From contig CAVFEH010000003.1 of the NCBI GenBank assembly GCA_963621575.1, forward strand, positions 62,001-126,000: DNA of 64,000 bases, written 5' to 3'. A program made the position numbers and the translations under genes. The notes beneath the pieces were generated by a model. It saw nothing but the letters and a program-made list of their open reading frames with translations. It was not told where the DNA came from and ran no database searches. Source of the stretch: UBA1724 sp963621575 (GTDB lineage Bacteria > Verrucomicrobiota > Lentisphaeria > Oligosphaerales > Oligosphaeraceae). Below, one piece after another: positions 55,979 to 64,000 of the stretch. The number at the start of each line of letters is the position of its first letter. Positions within the stretch are counted from its first letter, which is position 1.

Positions 55979-58096
55979 CTATGCGCGGAGGAAGGCGAGG
56001 GTCTCGTCGTCCAGGGCGTGGATGGCCTTGATGACCGCCTTCTCGCCGGCGGGCAAGGTCACTTCGTCGCCCAGCTTGTGCCCCAGCAGGACCTGTCCCA
56101 GGGGGGACTCGTAGGAGAACCAGTTCTTCTTGCTGTCGGTGTCGTGGAGACCCAGCAGGGTCACCTCCAGGGCGCCGCTCTTCTCCTGCTCAAGCGCCAC
56201 ACGGGCGCCCAGGATCACGTATGCGTTCACGTCCTGGTCGGCAAAGTCCATGGGACGGCAGGTGGCCAGCTCCCGCTCCAGGAAGTTCCGGCGGTGGTTC
56301 AGGCTGCGCTGCTGCTCCTTGGCGTATTTGTACTCGGAGTTCTCGGAGAGGTCGCCGTTGGCGCGGGCTTCCTCGATGGCCTTGGAGTTGGCGGGGATGG
56401 TGACGGTGAGCAGGGTGTTGAGTTCCTCCTGCAGCTGGTTGTAGCTGTGGTTGGAGGTGATGCGCTCCATGGCCTGCTTCTCCTCCACCACCTGCGCGGC
56501 GCCGCTTTCCTCCACCACGGGACGGGCCTTGGGGAAAAGGCGGACGATCTTCACCAGCAGGGACTGCTTTTCGCTGGAATCCAGCAGGGGGACGCGCTTG
56601 ACGCAGCGCACCAGGTTGCGGATGGCGTCGTCGTCGCCGTCGCGCATGACGGCGCACTGGAAGGCGCTGTCGTCCAGAAGGAGCTTGTGGAGGTTCCGCT
56701 GGCTCTTCAGGTAGTTGCCCTTCAGATCCTTGTGGAGGGTCTTGAAGAGGAGGTAGCTGTCGGAGAGGTACTTCTTGCGATCTTCTCCGGAACCGGACTT
56801 CCACAGCCAGGCGTAGTGGTCGGCGGTGGGCTTGTTCTCCTTGAAGTCCTGGAGGATGCGGTCCACAAGGGCCTTCTTGTCTTCCGCTGCGGAGAAAAGC
56901 TTTTCGGTGTGGGCCCACAGGCGGAAGGGCATCTGGAGGGTGGCCTCAATCAGAAAGTCGCGGCCGGCGACTTGGCGAGTCAGGTCCATCCAGGCGGCAA
57001 CCTGCTTGCCAGGGAGTTTGTCGGTGATCTCGACGAAGAGCTTCATGTCCTTCCACAACAACACCTTGTCGGAGAGCTTCCGGGAGATCTCCAGGATCAG
57101 CGGACGGGTGTTTTCCATGCGGAAGAGCAGCCCGGCCACGTTGGCCCATCGGGCCGCCATCTGGGGACGGGACGCCTCGCGGGTCAGGAGGTTCTCCAGA
57201 TTTTCACGATTCAGGTCGTCGCAACGGGTCGTCTCCTTCTTCTGGATGGCATCGTCCAGGCGGACCTCCAGTTCCATCAGGGAACGGCTGTAGTCCCAGC
57301 GGGCGGAGGTGCCGGAGGCCGCCTTGGCGGTGTTCTGGCGCTCTTTGCTGTTGCTGCAGATGGTGCGCAGCTCGTCGTCGGTGTAGTGCCCGGCGATCAG
57401 TCGTTCGAAGAGGGTGGGAGTGGGCTCCAGACGGGTGATCACGCTCTCCAGGGCGGCGTCACGCAGGTCCTGCAGCTTTGTGAAGCCGAGGGAGGCGGTC
57501 TCCTTGGCGAAGAGCTTGTCGAGGGTGCCGCCGACGACGGGGATGACGGCCTTCTCCAGGAAGAGCGCCAGGGGGATCCGGCGCTCACGCTCCTGCTCGG
57601 CAAGGACCTCGCAGGCCTCTTCGTCCAGGGAGAGGACCTTGCCAAGGCCGTAGGCCGCGTCCCAGAAGCGGGCGCCGGGACGGATGGCGCAGAAAACTTC
57701 CAGACGGCGTCCGGCGGCCGCCAGGTCGCTCTTTTCGTCCAGGAGTCCCAGGATCTCCAGAATGCCCTGGGCGTTTTGGCATTTGGGGTAGAGGGCCAGG
57801 AAGAGATGCTGGTAGAGGTGGCGCAGGAGGGGGGTGTCCAGCCCCACGCACAGCATGGCGCGCAGAAGCTTCTTCTGTTCGGCGGAGAGCTCCTGCTTGT
57901 CCGTGACATCATGGAAGACCTCTTCCATGCCCTTTTTCCATTCGTCTCGCAGGAATTCGGGCCAGGCGGCGGCCTTGGAAGGCGCGCTGCTCAGGATGTC
58001 GGCCAGGTCGTTGCCGGACTTGATGCCCTTTTCGGCGGCGTCTGCAAAGAGGGGTTTCAGATGGGGGATGTCACGATAGGAGACGGTGGTTGCCAT
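55979..58096 (-). CDS. greA: Transcription elongation factor GreA with long N-terminal extension
   Basis: A 705-residue protein. The last 160 residues are GreA/GreB: coiled-coil tip EARANGDLSENSEYKYAKEQ with Asp582 and Glu585, which stimulate RNA polymerase cleavage, and a C-terminal FKBP-like region with WFSYESPLGQVLLGHKLGDE. The first 545 residues are helical and unlike standard Gre factors. Chlamydiae also encode a GreA of about 715 residues with a long N-terminal helical extension; similar length and order here support a PVC-type protein. The extension may bind polymerase or other factors. No standard short GreA is visible nearby. Confidence 0.93.
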   Translation of the reverse strand: MATTVSYRDIPHLKPLFADAAEKGIKSGNDLADILSSAPSKAAAWPEFLRDEWKKGMEEVFHDVTDKQELSAEQKKLLRAMLCVGLDTPLLRHLYQHLFLALYPKCQNAQGILEILGLLDEKSDLAAAGRRLEVFCAIRPGARFWDAAYGLGKVLSLDEEACEVLAEQERERRIPLALFLEKAVIPVVGGTLDKLFAKETASLGFTKLQDLRDAALESVITRLEPTPTLFERLIAGHYTDDELRTICSNSKERQNTAKAASGTSARWDYSRSLMELEVRLDDAIQKKETTRCDDLNRENLENLLTREASRPQMAARWANVAGLLFRMENTRPLILEISRKLSDKVLLWKDMKLFVEITDKLPGKQVAAWMDLTRQVAGRDFLIEATLQMPFRLWAHTEKLFSAAEDKKALVDRILQDFKENKPTADHYAWLWKSGSGEDRKKYLSDSYLLFKTLHKDLKGNYLKSQRNLHKLLLDDSAFQCAVMRDGDDDAIRNLVRCVKRVPLLDSSEKQSLLVKIVRLFPKARPVVEESGAAQVVEEKQAMERITSNHSYNQLQEELNTLLTVTIPANSKAIEEARANGDLSENSEYKYAKEQQRSLNHRRNFLERELATCRPMDFADQDVNAYVILGARVALEQEKSGALEVTLLGLHDTDSKKNWFSYESPLGQVLLGHKLGDEVTLPAGEKAVIKAIHALDDETLAFLRA

Positions 58097-58187
58097 GGAG
58101 TTTTTCCTATTCCTTCAGGATTCAGGGTTGGGGATGATTGGGAAGCGTGAGTGGAAAGTCGAAAAGGGATGTGCGCGGGCGTCGATG

Positions 58188-58718
58188 CTAGCGGTATTGG
58201 TCGAAGCGGCTCTTGCCCCAGGAGTCCAGGTGCTTCTGGTTGGCGGCGACATTCTCCGCGATTTTCGTGGCGTCGTAGAGGTTCCAGAGGGGTTCGATGA
58301 CCAGGATGTCCTGGTCTCGCATCTCGGGAGTGAAGTGGGAGGTGCCGATGTAGGTGCCATCCACCACGACGGCGAAGACCAGTCCCAGGTTGGAGCCGGC
58401 GGTGTGGTGCATGTTGCCCAGGCTCCAGCGGGAGACCGCGATCTTCAGTCCGTAGAAGCCCTGTTCGTCGGGGCCGTAGACCTCGGCATCCAGGAAATTC
58501 CGGGCGTCCAGGAAGGGGAAGTTCTTGATGGTATACTGCCACTCTCGGCTGGAGTTGCGCACCTGTTTGCTCAGTCGGGTGCTCACGCCGGGATCCGCGA
58601 ATTCGTGGAGGGAGAGGACGAAAGCGGGGGTGTATGTCTGGCAGGAGGAGAGCAGGAGCGCGGCCAAGAGCGCCAGCAGGGCCGGCAGGCATAGAATGCG
58701 TCGGGGGGACTTTTCCAT
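58188..58718 (-). CDS. Predicted lipoprotein, unknown function
   Basis: A 176-residue exported lipoprotein. Signal peptide with basic start and hydrophobic core ends in the lipobox LLSSC, with Cys26 as the lipidated residue. The mature part contains SREWQYTIKNFPFLDARNF, YGPDEQGFYGLKIAVSRWSL and TYIGTSHFTPEMRDQDILV. I recognise no domain. It lies 91 bp upstream of greA and downstream of the sigma-54 activator, in the same orientation. A Ser at +2 after Cys (Gln here) gives no clear inner-membrane retention signal, so outer-membrane location is likely. Confidence 0.75.
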   Translation of the reverse strand: MEKSPRRILCLPALLALLAALLLSSCQTYTPAFVLSLHEFADPGVSTRLSKQVRNSSREWQYTIKNFPFLDARNFLDAEVYGPDEQGFYGLKIAVSRWSLGNMHHTAGSNLGLVFAVVVDGTYIGTSHFTPEMRDQDILVIEPLWNLYDATKIAENVAANQKHLDSWGKSRFDQYR

Positions 58719-58744
58719 GGTTGTGTGGGTTGTGGGGGGGATGT

Positions 58745-60211
58745 CTAGGCGCCGTCCGAGAGCTTCCGGTAGAGGGTGGCCACGCTGATGCCAAGGATCT
58801 TGGAGGCCTCCTCCTTGTTTCCGTGGTATTCCTCCAGGACTCCTTGCAAATACTGCCGTTCACAGGCGCGCAGATATGCCTTCAGGGTCTGGGGATGCCC
58901 CGCGCCGGATCCGGTGGGCGCGGAGGATCCGTCGGCGGAGCGCCGTGCCGCGGAGAATTCCTGCGGGAGGTCCTTGAGACGGATGGCGTCCCCCTCGGAG
59001 AGGGTGACGCCCCGCTGCAATACATGCAACAGTTCACGGACATTGCCCGGCCAGCCGTGACGCTCCAGGGCCTCCCGTGCGGCAGGAGAGAGGGCCCGGA
59101 TGCGTCCGTTCGCGCCGGGATTCTCGGCCAGGAAGGATTGCATGAGCAACGGGAGATCGCCCGGGCGTTCCCGGAGGGCGGGCAGTCGGAGGGTGAAGGC
59201 GCTGAGGCGGTAGAAGAGGTCCTGCCGCAGGCGCCCCTGCTCTCGAAGCAGATCCACATCCTCGTTGGTGGCGGCCAGGACCCGCACATTCACAGGACGG
59301 GGCGTCACGGAGCCCACGGGGCGGATCTCCCGCTCCTGCAGCGCCCGCAACAGCGCCATCTGCGTGGAGGGGGGGATGGAGCCCACTTCGTCCAAAAACA
59401 GGGTGCCTCCCTCTGCGGCAACAAAAAGGCCGTCCTTGTTGTGGACGGCCCCGGTGAATGCACCTTTTACATAACCAAAAAGCTCGCTCTCGAGGAGGTT
59501 CTCGGGAAGGGAGGAGCAGTTGACGGGAACGAAGGGCTTTTTTGCCCGGTCCCCGGAATTGTGGATGGCCTTGGCCACCAGCTCCTTGCCCGTGCCGCTC
59601 TCCCCTAGGATCAAAACGGTCATTTCCGCGCGGGCGACCTTCTCAATCTGGCGGTAGAGCTCCTGCATCCGCGGGGATTCCCCCACCATCAGCCCGAAGT
59701 GCCGTTCTGGAAGCGCGCCTTCACCACTCTCGATGCCCTTCATTGGCGCGGCAACGGCATCCTGGTCTCCCGGACCGCCCGTGGAACGGACCTCTCCGGA
59801 ATGTTCGTCACGGCTCCGGGAAAGGACGCCGCGCAACAGGGAGAGCACCCGGCCCTGCCGGATGGGGGAGGGCAGCCAATCGGTGGCGTCGCCCCCGGAA
59901 ACCAACTCCCGCGCACGAACCATGCCGTCGTACGGCGCTAAAAGAATCAGCGGCGGATTCCCCGGAACAGCCGGCAACCCCCGAAGCCGGGAAAACAATG
60001 ACAAGTCACACAATATCAAATCCCAAGGACGCTCCCCCCAACTCTCCGGCGTCTCCCGCGAAAGGTCGTAAGTCCTTACCCTGCAGGAGAGACTTCGCAG
60101 AAGGCCCCGCAGGATCTCCCCGCGGCCCTCGTCTGTCTCCAAGAGAAGCACACGCGCCTGGAGGGGACAGGACGCGCTCTCGCTGGGTTGTTGATTTTCG
60201 GTTTCCGGCAT
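58745..60211 (-). CDS. Sigma-54-dependent response regulator (NtrC family)
   Basis: A 488-residue DNA-binding activator. The N-terminal receiver-like domain (about 18-132) has Asp69 in LILCDLSL but lacks the usual Thr/Ser (LLAPYDG) and Lys (LPSPIRQGR) of the active site. The AAA+ domain has Walker A GESGTGKE (203-210), the sigma-54-contacting GAFTGA (250-255) and Walker B LFLDEV (271-276). The C-terminal Fis-type helix-turn-helix is EEYHGNKEEASKILGISVAT. ATG 60211 lies two bases after GGAG, which is too close; an in-frame ATG 60247 is the alternative. It diverges from a secreted-protein gene that has a sigma-54 promoter in front. Confidence 0.93.
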   Translation of the reverse strand: MPETENQQPSESASCPLQARVLLLETDEGRGEILRGLLRSLSCRVRTYDLSRETPESWGERPWDLILCDLSLFSRLRGLPAVPGNPPLILLAPYDGMVRARELVSGGDATDWLPSPIRQGRVLSLLRGVLSRSRDEHSGEVRSTGGPGDQDAVAAPMKGIESGEGALPERHFGLMVGESPRMQELYRQIEKVARAEMTVLILGESGTGKELVAKAIHNSGDRAKKPFVPVNCSSLPENLLESELFGYVKGAFTGAVHNKDGLFVAAEGGTLFLDEVGSIPPSTQMALLRALQEREIRPVGSVTPRPVNVRVLAATNEDVDLLREQGRLRQDLFYRLSAFTLRLPALRERPGDLPLLMQSFLAENPGANGRIRALSPAAREALERHGWPGNVRELLHVLQRGVTLSEGDAIRLKDLPQEFSAARRSADGSSAPTGSGAGHPQTLKAYLRACERQYLQGVLEEYHGNKEEASKILGISVATLYRKLSDGA

Positions 60212-60661
60212 ATCTCCGTAATTTATCCTGTCATGACAGAATTGCATTTCTGCGACACTCTTAGGACAGAAAAGGAGGGCACCCGTGGGGGAGAGGCGTC
60301 GCAGGCGGAAAAGAATGGGTGCCTTCCGGGAAAGTCGCAGGATTTTCCTGGTATCCGCGTGGGTTTCGGGATACTTTCGGAGGAGGGCTTCGGAAGTGGA
60401 AAAGTGGCGGTTTTTTCTCGGGACGGTGCGGAAAAAGCGATTCGCGCCTTTCATATTATGGGCGTTGCGTCCCCAAAAGGGGCGGAAATGTTTCCAGGGA
60501 AGTGGCATAGTGCTTGCTCCCCGCCGCAAGGATGCATCCCCTTTCGGAACCATCATGGATTTTCCGGGGTCGGAGGCACCGACCGTAAGAAAAACCTCCC
60601 TCTCCCTTTTCTCCGTACAGAGACGGTTTCCCCACACCCGTCTGCGGGGCTCTCGCGAAAG
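60212..60661. other. Divergent intergenic region of the sigma-54 activator and secreted genes
   Basis: About 450 bases with promoters in both directions but no supported gene. A strong -24/-12 element (60503-60518) faces the secreted genes. The 280 bases between the activator start and that element should hold activator binding sites; no clear inverted repeat was identified by eye. The leader from the likely start site (about 60529) to ATG 60662 is about 130 bases. Confidence 0.65.
60503..60518 (+). promoter_or_regulatory. Sigma-54 (-24/-12) promoter
   Basis: The sequence TGGCATAGTGCTTGCT matches the sigma-54 consensus TGGCACG-N4-TTGCW, with GG (60504-60505) and GC (60516-60517) separated by the required ten bases. 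It points to the secreted-protein gene starting at 60662. The adjacent divergent gene encodes a GAFTGA-bearing activator, which strengthens the call. Confidence 0.8.
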
Positions 60662-61642
60662 ATGAAAAACTTCTCATTTTCAAGAATTTTTGGCGCGTTG
60701 GCAGCCGGTCTCCTGGCATTGTCCTTGTCTGCCCAGGACGCCCCCAACGTGCCTGGCGCCACCGGCCTTTGGAAGCTCTCCACGGAATACGAGTCCGGTG
60801 TCCAGAGTGTCTATTTCGGATTGGCTGAAAAGAAGATCGCGTCCGACGACTGGCGCCTGCCCAAGGAGTCTCCCGGCATGGACGACCGCCTGGCCATCCA
60901 GGAGGGCACCATCTCCTACAGCGCATTGGTGCTGTCGCAGACGGGCGCCGCCCTCTCCACCCGCTCCTGGAATGTGTGCGTCCATTCCAAGAAGGGCGGT
61001 TCCGCCACCCAGGCTCTCTCGTTTAGCCTGGTGCAGGGCGCACTGCCTTCCGGGGTCCTGCTTCGCTTCGTGGATCCTGCCACGGAAGAGGTCCTTTTTA
61101 CTTGGGATGCCGCCACCCTGGCGTCCGCCGTGTTGACCTGTACGGTTCCCGTGGGAGACTACCGGCTGGAGGCCATGCCCAGCACGATTTACAGGAAGAT
61201 GAATGTTGAGATCGCGCTCTCCCAGGGCTGGAATCTTGTCGCCTGCCCGCTGGCCTCCCTGGAGGACGCCACTCTGGACGGCGCCCCCCTCCTGGACTCC
61301 CCCCAAAAAACCTTCCATTCCGGACGGCAGTACACACAGCTGGCTTCCCTGGATGCCTGGAAGGAGGGCGAGGCGCTCTGGATCTACGCCTTCGCCCCCG
61401 CGGACCTCACTCTCACAGGAAAGATGCCGGAAGGCGGGGACTCCACCTTGGCGGATGGCAATTCCACCGGCACCTGGCGCTTCGCCGGACTTTCCGCGTC
61501 CCTGGACAAGACCTCCGGAGAACCTCTTCCTGCAACCGCGGAGCTCCCCGGGGGCGCCCGACTCTGGGACCCCGCCCTCAGCAATTTCGCCGCCGCCACC
61601 GGTCTCCCCGCCATTGGCAGGGGATATTTGCTGAAGCGCTAA
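60662..61642 (+). CDS. Secreted protein of unknown function, sigma-54-linked
   Basis: A 326-residue exported protein. The signal peptide FSRIFGALAAGLLALSLSA is at the N-terminus. The mature region is beta-rich: LSTEYESGVQSVYFGLAEKK, then a stretch with IALSQGWNLVACPL (GWNLVACPL at about residue 189). GWNLV-type segments occur in secreted proteins of Lentisphaerota and Planctomycetes. No enzyme motif is visible. ATG 60662 starts the signal peptide; the frame remains open upstream but without resemblance. A sigma-54 promoter lies 145 bases upstream. It is the first of three secreted genes on this strand. Confidence 0.8.
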   Translation: MKNFSFSRIFGALAAGLLALSLSAQDAPNVPGATGLWKLSTEYESGVQSVYFGLAEKKIASDDWRLPKESPGMDDRLAIQEGTISYSALVLSQTGAALSTRSWNVCVHSKKGGSATQALSFSLVQGALPSGVLLRFVDPATEEVLFTWDAATLASAVLTCTVPVGDYRLEAMPSTIYRKMNVEIALSQGWNLVACPLASLEDATLDGAPLLDSPQKTFHSGRQYTQLASLDAWKEGEALWIYAFAPADLTLTGKMPEGGDSTLADGNSTGTWRFAGLSASLDKTSGEPLPATAELPGGARLWDPALSNFAAATGLPAIGRGYLLKR

Positions 61643-61860
61643 AATGCCTCTCGCTGCGTGGCGCATGTGTAATTTTTCTTCCGTCCGCTATATTTTCCAT
61701 CCGGACCGCCGACTGTGGGATGGAGTGTGCCTGCGCGTCACGCTCCCTGTCGCCGACGAGAGGTTTGCGCGTTCCTCTTGTTTCGGCCCGGGTCTGCCGG
61801 AACCGGTCAGCAACTTGATTGACACTTCAAGGGAATCCAAGCCCCTCGACAATACTCATT

Positions 61861-63150
61861 ATGGAGAAAACATCTAGACTTCTGGCATTCGTGCTTCTGG
61901 CGGTCGTCGCTTGCGCCTGGGCAGCGGATAATTTTACCGTGAATGTGATGGTGGGCAGCGAAACGGAGGCGCCATCCCTTGTCTTCGGCGAGGCGGATGA
62001 GGAGAGCGCCGTGCCCTTTCCTCCCTTCTCCGCCATGTTCGGCGTGAAGGACGTCTACCTGGCCAACCCCGCCAACCTCTCCGGCGACGCGGCCACGGTC
62101 ACCGGGGACATGGCGCGCCTGGGCGCCGATCTGCGCACTGCCTCCGATGACAACGCCTGGGTGCTGGTGGCATCCACCGATGCTTCTCTCAAGCTGCACT
62201 CCGACTCCGGGGTCACCCTCTATCTGCAGAGCGACGCCGACGCCTCCGCCGAAGCCGAGGAGATTACGATCTCCGACGGGAATCCCTACAGCCTCGCCGC
62301 CAAGGCCGGCGTGAACTACACCCTCCGCAAGACCCGTTCCGCCGGCGATGGCGCGATCACGCCCGCCGTCGATCCCGCCAACCAGTCCATTTTCCTGGAG
62401 CAGGACGAGGCCACGAAGAACTATGTCTCCCTGAAAAATGGCAGCGCCTCCTTCTCCGGCACTGTCCTGGCTCTCCAGGTGGTCACCGGCGACAAGGAGG
62501 TCATCCTCACCGACGGCACGGACTATTATCTGAATGACGGCACCACCTCCACCACCGCCCCCGCCGCCGGATGGATCCTGAAGGTCGCCGCCGATGGCGC
62601 CGCGATCACATACCAGGATGCCGCCGCGACTTTCGCCTTCGCTGAAGGATCCCACGACATCGTGCTCTCCATGACCGCCCTCTCCGGCGGATACAGGCCC
62701 GTCTCCACCACCCTTCTCGACGTCTCCACCAAGATCGCAGCTTTTGACTGGGTCATCCTCCGTGCGGGAACCCTCGATTTCGATGGCAATGGCGTGGTGA
62801 ACATGAACGACGCCATGTATCTCTACAACTACGTCAGCGCGGATTGCCCCACCGCGGAGGATGATTGGTTCACCGTTGAGGAGCTGAAGCCCTTCGTGGA
62901 GAACGCCACCGATGCCGACCTTCAGGCCGCGCTGGAGACTCTGCAGGCTGCGGGAGATACCCTGGATTACGACAATGACGGCGACGTTGACATGAACGAC
63001 GCCATGTATCTCTACAACTACGTCAGCGCCGATTGCCCCACCGCGGAGGATGACTGGTTCACCACCGAGGAGTTGAAGCCCTTCGTGGAGAACGCCACCG
63101 ACGGCGATCTGCAGACCGCCTTGGAGGCTCTCCAGGGTTTGAAGGAGTAG
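61861..63150 (+). CDS. Secreted protein with two C-terminal dockerin-like EF-hand modules
   Basis: A 429-residue exported protein. The signal peptide is SRLLAFVLLAVVACAWA. Residues about 20-300 are beta-rich and acidic with no recognised domain. The C-terminal part has two 63-residue modules, each with a calcium loop: DFDGNGVVNMND (306-317) and DYDNDGDVDMND (369-380), with Asp/Asn at positions 1, 3, 5, 9 and 12 as in type I dockerins, followed by AMYLYNYVSADCPTAEDDWF. Classical dockerins space their loops by about 30-35 residues; here it is 63, so each module may be a half-dockerin with an extra helix pair. No Shine-Dalgarno precedes ATG 61861. Confidence 0.8.
   Translation: MEKTSRLLAFVLLAVVACAWAADNFTVNVMVGSETEAPSLVFGEADEESAVPFPPFSAMFGVKDVYLANPANLSGDAATVTGDMARLGADLRTASDDNAWVLVASTDASLKLHSDSGVTLYLQSDADASAEAEEITISDGNPYSLAAKAGVNYTLRKTRSAGDGAITPAVDPANQSIFLEQDEATKNYVSLKNGSASFSGTVLALQVVTGDKEVILTDGTDYYLNDGTTSTTAPAAGWILKVAADGAAITYQDAAATFAFAEGSHDIVLSMTALSGGYRPVSTTLLDVSTKIAAFDWVILRAGTLDFDGNGVVNMNDAMYLYNYVSADCPTAEDDWFTVEELKPFVENATDADLQAALETLQAAGDTLDYDNDGDVDMNDAMYLYNYVSADCPTAEDDWFTTEELKPFVENATDGDLQTALEALQGLKE
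62770..63147 (+). repeat. Tandem duplication encoding the two EF-hand modules
   Basis: Two copies with a 189-base (63-codon) period: 62770-62958 and 62959-63147. Identity is very high across the ACGACGCCATGTATCTCTAC region and the stretch encoding ADCPTAEDDWFT, and lower in the calcium loop itself, where Asp replaces Asn/Val. This suggests a fairly recent in-frame duplication followed by loop divergence. Confidence 0.9.
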
Positions 63151-63279
63151 CGGTTGCTTCATCCTGCCGCCGCGCATCCGGAGGCGTGGGCCAAGTGGCC
63201 ATGCACGACGGGGCGCGGGGCGGGAGTCTTCTTTTTCCGACTTGATTCAAAGCAATCCCCAACATCGAGGAGAAACCCC

Positions 63280-64000
63280 ATGATTTCCACTTTCACTGGA
63301 ATCCTCCGCAAGAAGGGCGCGTTGGCCCTCTTCTGCTGTGTTTCGCTTCTGTTCGCCCAGAGTCTGATGGCAGACTGGACTCTGGAGATGGTCTCCGGCT
63401 CCGTGCTCCCCAACGGAAAGTTCCTTGCGGGAAAGTACGTCAAGGGCGTCTCCGCAAAGTGCGGCGTTCAGTTCTACATCACCACCGACGAAAATGAGCT
63501 TCAGCAGGTGTCGGCATTGGTTACGTTGCCCGACAGCTCCAAATCCAAGTGGGATAGTCTGGTCTGGGAGAATGCATACGGCCAGACGGCCTCCATGGGG
63601 TCTTCTTCGATTTTTGTGAACGTGAACGCGGGCGTCGGAAACGTCGCGGTCCCGGCGAATGCCACCCGTCAGTATCTTGGAGCGGTCTACTACGTGATCA
63701 GTGAAGACACCATCAAGACTGCACAGGCCACCGCCGTGCTGAAAAGCTCGAAGGGCGTCACCACCACCAGCCCCACCATCCTCGAGGGACCCTCCACCAT
63801 CACCATGGTGGAGTCCTTCAACGTCTCCGTAGTCGGCGGCTACGAGATGGACGAGGATCAGGCGGGCGGCCTGACCATCGCCGCCACGGATGAACAGTTC
63901 GAGTGCACCGCCTGGGACGGCACCGACCTGGTGAACACCGACAAGGTGGAGTTCACGAATGCCGCCCTTGCAGAGGGCTTCGAGGCCGCCGGCACTGTCG
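63280..64000 (+). CDS. Secreted protein, N-terminal part (runs off the window)
   Basis: At least 240 codons, open to the right edge. Signal peptide LALFCCVSLLFAQSLMA, with cleavage expected before Asp-Trp. The mature part is beta-rich: WTLEMVSGSVLPNGKFLAG, VQFYITTDENELQQVSALVT, YLGAVYYVISEDTIKTAQAT. The alternating strand pattern after the signal peptide is loosely like a cohesin or other Ig-like sandwich, but this is not established. GAGGAGA eight bases before ATG 63280 supports the start. It follows the dockerin-like gene by 129 bp and may be in the same transcript. Confidence 0.75.
   Translation, partial: MISTFTGILRKKGALALFCCVSLLFAQSLMADWTLEMVSGSVLPNGKFLAGKYVKGVSAKCGVQFYITTDENELQQVSALVTLPDSSKSKWDSLVWENAYGQTASMGSSSIFVNVNAGVGNVAVPANATRQYLGAVYYVISEDTIKTAQATAVLKSSKGVTTTSPTILEGPSTITMVESFNVSVVGGYEMDEDQAGGLTIAATDEQFECTAWDGTDLVNTDKVEFTNAALAEGFEAAGTV

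Overview
The window is GC-rich, densely coding DNA from a Gram-negative bacterium. Outer-membrane-type proteins, a lipoprotein, a periplasmic chaperone and an O-antigen-ligase-like protein all point to a two-membrane envelope. A GreA about 700 residues long with a large N-terminal extension (a form known from Chlamydiae), several glycoside hydrolases including a GH106-like enzyme, a dockerin-like secreted protein and a Ser/Thr kinase with a sensor half suggest the PVC group. A Lentisphaerota-type gut or anaerobic glycan degrader fits best. This assignment is inference from gene content only.

Layout. 1-9032 is mostly plus strand: the end of ilvD, a DUF815 AAA+ ATPase, two tandem DMT transporters, tRNA-Lys(TTT), rpmB, rpe, a PpiD/SurA-like chaperone and a BI-1 family membrane protein. 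9174-22243 is one close-packed minus-strand run, read from high to low coordinates: UDP-glucuronate decarboxylase-like protein, sugar isomerase, proC, NAD-sugar epimerase, RicT-like protein, O-antigen ligase-like protein, gmk, MATE transporter and a single-polypeptide SbcD-SbcC fusion. Several of these genes overlap by 1 to 4 bases. 22452-25403 is plus strand: a CYTH protein and a GH20-like protein without the usual catalytic Asp-Glu pair.

25490-60211 is almost entirely minus strand. It holds ftsH-apbE-mraY and an FHA protein. Next comes a carbohydrate block: CBM9-like, GH2, Psd, GH106-like, an unassigned 505-residue protein, a GT39-like membrane glycosyltransferase and a Ser/Thr kinase. After that lie an RlmD/TrmA-type methyltransferase, an atypical SDR, panC, panB, a Sel1-repeat protein, a U32 peptidase, a DUF481 protein, a short GT-C-like protein, an RfaE2-nitroreductase fusion, the long GreA, a lipoprotein and a sigma-54 activator.

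60662 to the end is a plus-strand cluster of three secreted proteins. It diverges from the sigma-54 activator gene, and a well-matched -24/-12 promoter (60503-60518) lies in front of the first secreted gene. The second secreted protein ends in two near-identical dockerin-like EF-hand modules; the third runs off the window.

How the genes may work together: the middle block looks like a glycan-processing and envelope region (hydrolases, sugar-nucleotide enzymes, lipid-linked glycosyltransferases, MraY). The right end looks like a sigma-54-controlled surface or secreted assembly. The clearest unusual items are the SbcD-SbcC fusion, the RfaE2-nitroreductase fusion, the sigma-54/secreted-protein cluster, the GH20-like protein with a broken active-site motif, and MraY with HDH in place of HHH. 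No CRISPR array, insertion sequence, prophage or rRNA was seen.
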